Shown piece after piece: positions 55,610 to 64,000 of a stretch of 64,000 nt of DNA. Below the pieces are notes generated by a model. That model made no database searches, had not been told where the DNA came from, and was given only the letters and a program-made list of their open reading frames with translations. The position numbers and the translations under genes are program-made. Every line of letters starts with the position of its first letter. Positions within the stretch are counted from its first letter, which is position 1. This DNA comes from Buxus sempervirens (taxonomy: Eukaryota > Streptophyta > Magnoliopsida > Buxales > Buxaceae): assembly GCA_947561395.2 (NCBI GenBank), contig OX387187.1, positions 42,079,829 to 42,143,828 on the forward strand. The letters run 5' to 3'.

Positions 55610-57410
55610 CTAGCAAATAGCCCGTGCATCGCATCGAATATGGAATTGAATATAATAGGTATCCCATCTTTTGAATAGGAAAGTGGACCTATTAATTAGT
55701 TATATAATTATAAATTAATAGAGAAAAGATAGATTAAGAATTTAATTATATAATAGAATTCATTATAATAAAATAACTATTATCATTATAAATATATTAT
55801 ATTATAATAATTTAAATTTAATAACTTAATTAAGAAATAAAATTTTTATAATCAATTAAGAATATTATATTACAATTAATTATATTAAATTTCCATAGCT
55901 AAAAGCATTTTCCAATGAAATTAATTCACGGCAAGAAATACTACACTTTTATTAACAGTAGCGTAATTACTGGTTATAATAATGGAAAGAGGCCAAGAAT
56001 ATCATTGCTAATCGTCTTGTCATTGAAAAAGCAACACAACACCATAAAATGACATTGGAGAACTGACTAATTCAAAAGAATAAATAAAAGAACAGTAGTG
56101 TGTTCAAAAGAAAATTCGAAAATTTTTTTAAAAACAAATTACCTACAATAGATATGATGAGTGAAAAAAGGGAAACTATGAAGAAAACCATTCTTGACCT
56201 CTTTGAGCTTCGAAGAATGTGAGCTTCAAAGCCAATAACATAAGCTTGGAGGAGTACCAAATGCAGAAGGCAAAAGTGCAATTTGGATTAGTTTGGCTGG
56301 AGCTTCTCATCAACGAATTGTTTGCAATTTTTGCTCTGATTCAGAATTGCTCTTATGTGAACCAAAACTCACATCTGCAATTAAAAAAATTCACAATAAA
56401 AATCAAGTTTATCAAATGGTTTTGTTTGTCGTGGATTAAAAAATAAATAAATAAATCACCATCCTTAAACACCTAACTCTCTTATCACTAACCGAAACGT
56501 TGAAATACAACCTGAGTGCCATCCACCACCGGAGAAGGATTCCCATCACTGAATAGCCTTTGCACATTGTCTAAAATTAATGTTTTCCTAACATGGCAGT
56601 TTTTTTTCTTTTTTATATTTGTAATAAAATCAAACACCTAATTTAGAGCCAGTTCGGGTAAATATTATCGAATAAAATAAACTCAAAGTGAGAATTTTTT
56701 TTTTTGGTGAGTATACAAAAAAAATTAAAGAACAACAATCAAAATTAATTTTGAATAACTGGAATTCGCAATTAGATTAGACAATCACATTTTCACGGCT
56801 AACATTTATTGGGAAAACCAAAAAAACCATCAAAATGATCTTAATGGAAATATATGAACTACTAATTCAAAGCAGTGAAATTTCATAACCAAAATTGTCG
56901 AAAAATCCACCAAGAATCATGGTTCATTCAAGAGATTGATAGAGAGAAACAAGGTCGGTAAATCATACATTTTCTGCTGTCTTCGATCTAATTATTGTGT
57001 CCTGCATAGAATCTTGAGATTGGACTGAAGATAGTAGACATGGAGGAGGCAAATTTTCTGTTGTTTCAATTGGATGCAGCTTCAATGAAAACAGTTTTTC
57101 TGTTTTCGCTTCTGTATCATTACCTACTGAAACTAAATCTTCTGTATTCTCCATCATTTCTTTGACAGCCTTCTTCTTAGTTGTGGAAAGAAAAGGTAAT
57201 GAATTTACGTAGATGATGGGGAAGGCGTCGGAGACGGCTCGGCAAGAGGGTTCAGGTTCCCAATCGAGCTCAATCCCTTCTCCAGATCCTTCTCGCCTCC
57301 TTCAAAATCAAACATGAGTTGCATACATAATCAGATGCAAAAACACAAATCCACTCTTGGAAATAAAAAAAAAGGATCAAAGTAAGCCGCCAATCTGGAC
57401 TCAACCATGA
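55610..57410 (-). mobile_element. Probable Helitron (minus orientation), only the 3' end recognised
   Basis: CTAGCAAATAGCCCGTGCATCGCA on + at 55610 is, on the minus strand, TGCGATGCACGGGC...CTAG followed by host T, the same end style as at 20288. The left host junction GATGCTAA matches the flank after copy 1 (25085-25098). The TC end was not identified; near 57410 the sequence passes into the 2OGD intron preceding the orphan exon. The interior is AT-rich apart from the putative captured exon at 56966-57300. Confidence 0.5.
56966..57300 (-). pseudogene. Possible captured gene fragment in the Helitron-like segment
   Basis: A minus-strand frame of about 110 codons runs without a stop from near 57297: EGSGEGIELDWEPEPSCRAV, then SDAFPIIYVNSLPFLST, KKKAVKEMMENTEDL and a Ser/Thr-rich tail ending ENV. 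Base composition is less AT-rich than the surroundings. The end (AAAATGTATGA) could be a GT splice donor. I recognise no domain. Helitrons often carry host exons, which would fit, but a chance ORF is possible. Confidence 0.35.
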
Positions 57411-57692
57411 AATATCTTAAGGTAAAGAAATGGTGTGTTTCAGATAATGTCCAACGACGAGTACGTAAGCGCAGAGCATCGGGTGTTGGCCAACCCTTTC
57501 TGCGAGCCACGAATCTCCGCTGCCACATTCTTCAACTACGGCAACATGGAGGACATGTATGGGCCATTGCCGGAGCTCGTATCGCCGGAGAAGCCAGCGG
57601 TTTACCGGTCATTCACGATTTCGGGGTACGTGGAAAGGTATATCGCACAAGACTTGGAAGGAAACTCCTTGAGAAACTACTACAAAATTTGA
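57411..57692 (+). pseudogene. 2OGD copy 6: orphan exon 2 (type B)
   Basis: The intron end (TCTTAAGGTAAAGAAATGGTGTGTTTCAG) and exon 2 (57444-57692, 82 codons plus stop) match copy 3, with IMSNDEYVSAEHRVLAN and GNMEDMYGPLPELV. The distal iron His and the Arg/Ser pair (EPRIS) are present. No exon 1 lies upstream; the preceding 1.8 kb is Helitron-like. Without exon 1 it cannot make an enzyme, but it is intact enough to serve as a donor for gene conversion. Confidence 0.9.
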
Positions 57693-57910
57693 AGAGGCAA
57701 TGCGCGCATGATTTGTTTTCACCTTAAACGTTTGTGAAATATGTGAGAAGTGAGGCACTTCCAACTTCCTATCCTCTCCTCCCATTTTCTTAGTGAGACA
57801 ATGAAATATGTGAGAAGTGAGACAGTTCCAATTTCCTATCCTCTCCTCCCCTTATCTCAGTGTATCAATGAAATATGTGAGGCATGATTATCTCATTCAT
57901 GTTTAACTAT

Positions 57911-59340
57911 TGTTGCTCCAAAAATGGGCCGGTGTGGACACGTGTCTGTGTTGGTGATGTGTCTCTACGCGGGCGTGCCAGTATCGTTTGATACAATGAT
58001 TTTCGAGTCGATTCCTGACCCCGGGCACCTGTTCCGAATCTGAACCGGGATCGGTTCAGTCGTACTGCAAGTCACCTGTAATAAAATCGGTCAGGCGATG
58101 GTATGAAGACTAGGGGTTCGGTCTTCGTTTCGGGTTCTTGTAAGTGTTTGAAAGCGAAAGCAACTAATGGCACACAAATCCTTTATTAATAAATCGGCCG
58201 AATATCTGAAAACGACAACAGATAATCCTCAAAAGGGAAACAAAAGTAAAAAAGAAAACTGACAGGGCTCGCAGGACCGGCCTGTCCTGGTCTTATAGCC
58301 GTAATCGGGTATAAGCGCAGGAGGAAGGGGGCGGCTGCTAGCAAAGCCAATTCAGGGGGTTCACCTTGGATTGCTGCTTACCCGAAAATACACGAGTCAC
58401 CTGGCGTGAACAGAGCGAGTCTCGGGACCGGCTGCTCGGGATTCTGTAAAGACAGAACTGCGAGTTAGGGGCGGCCTCAACTTACTCTCCGGTGGCAGGA
58501 TTCTGGTATTAATCGGAGTAAAGAGGGGTCGAAGATGTCACTGCAACTGGAAGCAGTGAGAGAAGTCCTAGTTTATCCGTCTGTATTAGAGGGGATAAAG
58601 GATCACGGATGATCAAAATAATATAATAACCGGTTGCGGTTGTGTGGATTGTGTCCTCGAGTTCTTCGAAGTTTATGCCTTTTATAGCCGCTCCTTGACG
58701 GTTGCTCAACGTCCCATTCTTGCACGATCTTTAAGGAACCTCTTTCCCATGTCTGCAGGTCCGTTTTGCTTTACCATAAAGTCTCTCAACAACCCACTTT
58801 TAGGAAGTTGAACCCACCTTATATAACCACTCCACGTTTTTAGAAAGTGGGGGACCCCACTCTCCACATCTTTAGAGAATTACCGCAGTATCTTCAATGA
58901 GCTGTAATCGGCCAAAAGGTATAATTGGTCAAATGCACCTTTTCATAAATAAAAGGCAACTGAACATACCTTTTATCAAATAAAAGTATCATGGGGTTGA
59001 TCAAGCGTCCAGCAAATTTCCTCAAACCCAATAAAGTAGCACATGCCATGATAACTCCTTTAATGGCTTTAATGGCAAAATCAGTCACCATCATTTACCC
59101 AATAAACATATATATATATATATATTATACTTAGAGCCTTGTTTACTCCGATTTCACCGGGTTACGGCGGGTGTAAACATGGGTTTCACTTGACCCGTAT
59201 GTGGTAGGACACAGATCGGTCACAAGATATACGTGACCGTAAAACACTACCGTTGGGCTACAGCGGGTGTAAACACCTACATAAGCCACATAGGCACCAC
59301 GTGTCCTTTTCTTATTCGTTGGTCATATAGGGTGTAAACA
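57911..59340. mobile_element. Solo LTR, 1.43 kb, unclassified
   Basis: TGTTGCTCCAAAA to GGTGTAAACA with the TSD ACTAT (57906-57910, 59341-59345). The empty site is in the flank after copy 3 (about 43718, ATTATACATGG). It holds GC-rich words in the first 600 bases, a GGGTGTAAACA word repeated near 59170, 59265 and 59330, and a TA run at 59109-59126. No coding region. Confidence 0.88.
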
Positions 59341-59345
59341 ACTAT

Positions 59346-60482
59346 ACATGGCAATTATCATCAATGATGCTAACATTACTTATCACAACTATTGTACCAT
59401 AAACTCTAAATAAAGAGTCCATACAATACAATAAATGGCCCTTATCATCAGTGATGCTAATGTTATTTATAACTACTATTGTATGATATACAAGGCAACC
59501 CTTGGGAAGTGTGCCAAAATAACTAATTTTTTTTCCAAACATGACCTTCTAATGACATTTTGTATTATATATATTTATATGGGTAACTTTGTCTTTCTCA
59601 TTTTTTCAAATTTCAAAAGAGACCCTCAACATTTCCTCATGTATTACATGATCTAAAATTTGTATCTACGTAAGTGCAGTACTACATGTGTACCCCACTA
59701 GTTATTTTTTATTTGGGGTAAAAAATTTAAAATTTTAAACGATTAAATATTTATAAATTGACTATTACTATCTTTAATCTTTTTCATAAAATAAATCATT
59801 TTCATCATAAAAAAATTGCAAAATCTTAAACTTTTTGTGCTTAGAGAAGGGTAAATTCGTCAGAAACTGTAGGAGGGGTATTTGTAATTATCAAAAACGA
59901 AAAGGGAGGTAACTGTAATTTTTTTCTTAATACTTACAGATGAGCAAATTCATCAAAAATCATAAGAGGGGTATTTGTAATTATTAGAAACCGAAAGGGA
60001 GATAATTATAATTTTTTTCTATTTGATAGTAATAGGTACAAAGTATTATAGATGACCACATTTAATTGAAATTGCCTACAAATTTTTCTTGAATTCATTT
60101 TTGTTGCTAGCATAAGATGTTGTCATGTGAAACATCTCGTAGCCAGTTTTTATAAGTCGACCTCATGTAAAACTCTTAAAATAAAGGAATATCACTAAGC
60201 GGGAGATGCTTCACATGGCAGCATCTTATGTTCACATTAAAAACCAATCAAAGGAAAAAATTGAGTGATCCCCTGTTAAATTCAAACAGGGAGATGTCAT
60301 GCTGCCCAAAAGAGTTCATGCCAGGCTATCTCCTTGTATTGGCAAGTAACACCTACTAATCAAAAGGTTACATATAAAGGCACATTAGATTCACCCTCCG
60401 ATGTTACAAAGATAACAAAATCAAATCTTTTAATCTCTGTCATACTTGATATCATTATAACATTAACGAACCTTGTAATCTA
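59346..60482 (+). other. Continuation of the type B flank; no gene seen
   Basis: It matches 43720-44830 closely, including the doubled GAGGGGTATTTGTAATTAT unit (59870-60010) and the foldback copy (60112-60238). It joins module M4 at TCTAGTGAG (60479), where the unit around copy 3 instead continues toward the F-box pseudogene. The F-box part has therefore been deleted here. Confidence 0.7.
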
Positions 60483-61058
60483 GTGAGATTTTTGTTGCTT
60501 ATATTATGTTGCAACAGGAATGGTGATACGTAGTTGACTAATTGATTATTGATTTAGAAGAACCGTGATTCATTGATCAATTATAAAAATTAGCTGGCAA
60601 CCTGAATTTGTTTGGGGGCTTAATAACGAGATTGTAATTGGCGTACAGATCCTAGATCAATTTCACAAATATTATGGGAGAGCATATCATGCTTCCCTGT
60701 TCTGAAGGAACATTTTTCGTTCAATCAAGCTTCATCGTCGACAAGAAGAACCCCCCAAAAAAGGTTAAGAGTATATATATTATCAGTTTTTACCCTCATT
60801 CATCTCTCTATTTGCTCTAGATTGTTCTGGTGAGTGGCATATTCTCCAGCTGATTGATCTTAGTAGCTAAGATCTGTTTTGTTATCTTTTGTATTCTGTT
60901 TTGGATAGTGGGGGATTTAACTATTTTCTGTTATAAATATACTGCCTATTATTGAATTTTTAGACATGCACTACAGATTGGCAAATTCTGATATTTCTAT
61001 CAAAATTTCCTATTAGGCTTACAAAATCAAGTTTCATGATACGAAAATGCATGGAAAC

Positions 61059-61692
61059 TGTTGTGGTGAAGTCCCACCACTTTTGAATGATTTACCTAAT
61101 ACTTTGAAGTTCAAACAAACCAACAAAGTAATGGTAATACACCAAACACACAAACAAAGTGTAAACTAGCCACTAAGTGTGTAAGAAAATGAAATAAAAG
61201 CACAACCACAAACAAAAGACAAGATTTAATGTGCTTCGGCACTAAGGCCTACGTCCACGGGCAATCCGGCAAGATGTAACTCCACTATTAATACAAAAGA
61301 TTACAACAAGAGACGATTTAGAAGACTTACCTCTCTACAAACTTGATACATAAACCATTCACCCAACCCCCACAACACTTGCAACCTTCCACAATATACT
61401 TGTAACCCCAAACAATTATGAAAGAACTCCCCAATTACCTTGGAACAAACCTTGCAAGAGATGGAATGGTGAAAACCCTTGTAGGGAAAAAACCCTTGTC
61501 TTCTCTCTCTCTCTCTTAATAGAACCCCATCTAGTGTCTTATAACCCACAAGAGAGAGCCCATCTCATGTACCACACTAATGGTATATAAACTTTATTGC
61601 TACCATTTACATGAATTCCCTCATATAAAGTAACAAGTCCCAAGAGAAGAAAAAAGACATAAAAAGAAATGATTTTATATCCCTTCTCGACA
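61059..61692. mobile_element. Solo LTR, 0.63 kb, Copia type
   Basis: TGTTGTGGTGAAGTCCC to CTTCTCGACA with the TSD GAAAC (61054-61058, 61693-61697). The empty site is in M3 (CATGGAAACCATTTTCC). It contains AATGTGCTTCGGC with CCTACGTCCACGG, common in plant Copia LTRs, and a CT microsatellite at 61502-61516. Confidence 0.9.
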
Positions 61693-61973
61693 GAAACCAT
61701 TTTCCTTAACTTCCCTTATCTTCATTGGAGAAGGAACTGGAGTGTATGTAAACCATTTTCAGAACGCATTTCCTCTGGTGCTAGAATCCAATAGTACCAT
61801 GAAACCACCAGATGGGATGTGGGGCTCCCTATTGAAACGGGGCATCCATCTGCACTTTTCATGCTGGTTACCACTAAGTGGCACTAGATGAAACGGTCTC
61901 CCATTTTCTTTATCTCCCTTTCATTGAACATATCGAAGCTTTAAAGTTTTTGCTTGTTACTTTTTTTTTTAGC

Positions 61974-62126
61974 ATGAAAAAGTGTAACTTCTGCAATGCT
62001 GAATTTATTCACATGTTCCAACGCTTGATACTAGTCAGATGCAAGGTTTATAAGAGGAAGGAATCTGCAATGGATGATTTTGATGCTTGTGATAGAGCAG
62101 ATAGGGAGCCACAGCCTTCACAGTAG
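61974..62126 (+). CDS. Conserved short ORF of module M, copy in M4
   Basis: 50 codons plus TAG, nearly the same as in M1: MKKCNFCNAEFIHMFQRL, VRCKVYKRKESAMDDFDAC and DRADREPQPSQ. The frame stays open upstream to 61878 without an ATG, which would fit an internal or last exon. Product unknown. Confidence 0.35.
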   Translation: MKKCNFCNAEFIHMFQRLILVRCKVYKRKESAMDDFDACDRADREPQPSQ

Positions 62127-62693
62127 CTTAATGTATTCTTCCTTTTCTATTCTTGGCTATCCCTATAGAATCTGATTGTCTTGCATTATTTTCCTCTCAA
62201 ATATTCTCATTTATGCTATATAGCCTGCAGTAATTGCATAGTATTATTGTGAATCAATATTTATATTGACAGATGAGCACTGAAAGAGATAAAAAGCATA
62301 TCTATTCTATACATGCTGAGCTTCAGTAATTTTATCTTTGAAGATGCATGCTACGCGAAATAGAAATTAGTTTTGGGACATGTAGAATCATTATTTGTTT
62401 TATTTATTTGTCTTTATCTATCTGTATTTGTATTATATATAAAGAGAACACAGGCTTAGGAAGCGTGTCAAAACTAATGAAAAATATTTCCCCCAAAACA
62501 ATTTATAATAACTCATCCTTATATTTCTATGGGGGTGAATTTTTCTTTTTATTTTGAGTAGTGAGTCATGCTATTCAACTTTCTCTGATGCTTAAATGAC
62601 TTGCAAGTATTAATAATATTGACACAAAATCTATACTATACATAAGACTGACTACCAGGCCTTTTGGAGAGTGTGCCAAACAAATACTTTTTT

Positions 62694-64000
62694 GGGAAAT
62701 TTACATGTACACCCCCTGATGTTCGGGAAAGTATCACGGACACTCCCTTGTAGTTCATAACGAATCATTTACTACCCCCGTAGTTACAAAAACCGTCACC
62801 TACCACCCCTGCGGTTACATCCCATACAAACACCGTTAGTTCATTTTTCAAAATGACCGAAATGCCCCTCTTAAAATGCTCCCCCTTCGTCCTCCTCCAA
62901 GAGCATTCATTCACCTTCACCTCTTCTTCGTTCTTCTTCTCCAAGTGGTTCAACGACCCCACATTTTAGCGCCATTAAAACACAAACAAGCTCTTGCTGG
63001 TTCACTACCGTAGTGTCAAAAATGGGCTGCACTTGGAGCTTCTGGTTCATTATCACCAGAGTATCGAACCTTTGGTCTTGGAGGTCGTTTCGAGGGGTTT
63101 GCGGCAAAGGGTGGAGAATGAAGTTGAGTTGTTGGATAAAGGGACAAACTTTTGGAATCTTGGGTTGGAAGAGGCGGAAGTAGGGGGCTCATGGCGGTTT
63201 GTTTGGCAGAAAGAAACGTGTCGATGGGGATGAATTGGTGGTTCTGATGGTCGGAGATTCCGTTCAGTGTGGGATCGTGTACATAAATCATGGTAGTACT
63301 ATTGATAGGCGGGGTTCTTCTGATACTACGAAAATCTATCATGCCGGGTTTCTTATATCTGGGGGACTTCACCAAATAATTACCTAGCTTCTAAAACCCA
63401 GAAACAAAGGCAAATAAAAGCTTGAATTGATACTTTCTGCAAATAAAAAGAGGCATATTCAAGAAACTTACCCTGAAAATCTACCCTGAAAATCGGCATG
63501 ATACCCGAACACCATTGAAGTCTCTGTGTTTGCTTAACAAAATTAATCCACCAGTGTCGTCTCTTTGGTTTTTTGTTTTCCTACATCTCAATCGCTTCCC
63601 CGAATTAGTTTGGATTTCTGTTTTTATCTTCTCATACTGTTTGGACTACAAATTTCTTGTCATAGTTTCACCCATTAGAGGCTACTGCCAATTGTTTGAT
63701 CAAATTCTTAAACGGGTATCATTATCTATACCTTTTTTTTTTTGACTCTGCTGTAATATGTAAAACACGGGATATAGTAAAATCAAAACCTACTCAAATG
63801 GGTAACTTGAGCACAGACTTGATAGCGGCAGCTATCCATCCCTCTCCTCTGCATCCTCTCTCTCACAACCAAACACAAACTTGAGCACAGATCTTAGCTT
63901 TGGACTTGGCATTTCCATCTCTCAGCAGGAGTAGCAACAGCAGCCTTCAAATTCAAGGTAGATGCAGCTAGCTCTAGCTATCACAACAGCCACAACCACA
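62694..64000. mobile_element. MULE-like element, left end and cargo; continues past the window
   Basis: It starts GGGAAATTTACATGTACACC, then CCCTGATGTTCGGGAAAG and GTAGTTCATAACGAATCATT, a terminal style I associate with plant Mutator-like elements. It replaces M sequence after CAAATACTTT. 62880-63410 is less AT-rich, with overlapping ORFs on both strands that I do not recognise; it may be captured cargo (Pack-MULE style). 63410-64000 shows T-rich sequence and CACAACCAAACACAAAC words, with no gene recognised. The right end is outside the window. Confidence 0.45.

Larger units (their letters stand above)
60483..62693 (+). repeat. Module M4
   Basis: Paralogue of M1 to M3, interrupted by a 634 bp solo LTR (61059-61692) and cut on the right at 62694 by a MULE-like element. 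No 2OGD copy follows before the window ends. Confidence 0.85.

Noticed and set aside
63016..63375. 119-codon minus-strand ORF as a gene
   Set aside because: Overlapping frames on both strands are equally open and nothing recognisable is encoded; kept only as possible MULE cargo.

Overview
This is a plant nuclear genomic window: large LTR retrotransposons of Copia and probably Ty3 type, Helitron, CACTA, hAT-like and MULE-like DNA transposons, a plastid DNA scrap and a small tandem family of intron-containing genes. The gene family and repeat style point to a eudicot, perhaps a woody asterid. The species cannot be fixed from the sequence. Nothing bacterial or viral is present.

The only host genes that look functional are 2-oxoglutarate/Fe(II)-dependent dioxygenases (2OGDs) of the plant '1-aminocyclopropane-1-carboxylate oxidase homolog' type. 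There are six copies or remnants, all on +. Copy 1 (20738-22466) and copy 3 (41286-43428) are complete two-exon genes. Copy 5 (53589-55214) is intact in frame but lacks 41 codons. Copy 2 (36319-39825) and copy 4 (51416-51731) are pseudogenes. Copy 6 (57444-57692) is an orphan second exon. Exon 1 is nearly the same in all copies, but exon 2, the 3' part of the intron and the downstream flank come in two clearly different types, so the cluster has been reshuffled by recombination in the intron.

The genes sit in a repeated ancestral unit: an F-box (DUF295-like) gene, now a pseudogene at 47914-48642; a roughly 2 kb module called M here, carrying a conserved short ORF (M1 from 10481, M2 from 33150, M3 from 48608, M4 from 60483); then a 2OGD gene. 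Because the units are paralogous, an empty site is often available elsewhere in the window. Most transposon insertions could therefore be delimited to the base, with target-site duplications (TSDs).

Layout. 1-10480: a Copia element on - (Copia-1), interrupted by a young rearranged Copia element (Copia-2, 1030-6835), which itself holds a 3.1 kb solo LTR. 10481-18835: module M1 with two large solo LTRs, a hAT-like MITE and a patch of retroelement and plastid fragments. 18836-20288: a Helitron. 20289-26277: copy 1, its flank and two solo LTRs. 26278-33150: a CACTA element containing two LTRs joined in inverted orientation and a Cassandra solo LTR. 33150-44834: M2, copy 2 (split by a solo LTR), copy 3 and its flank. 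44835-51010: F-box pseudogene and M3. 51416-55609: copies 4 and 5 around an inverted promoter duplication and a solo LTR. 55610-60482: Helitron end, possible captured exon, orphan exon 2, solo LTR. 60483-64000: M4 with a solo LTR, then a MULE-like element running off the end.

The most unusual signal is in the LTRs. Six of them carry a cluster of short inverted 'words', a different word in most elements. One pair of LTRs forms a natural multi-kilobase hairpin with convergent promoters. All boundaries and homologies were read by eye; no database search was run.
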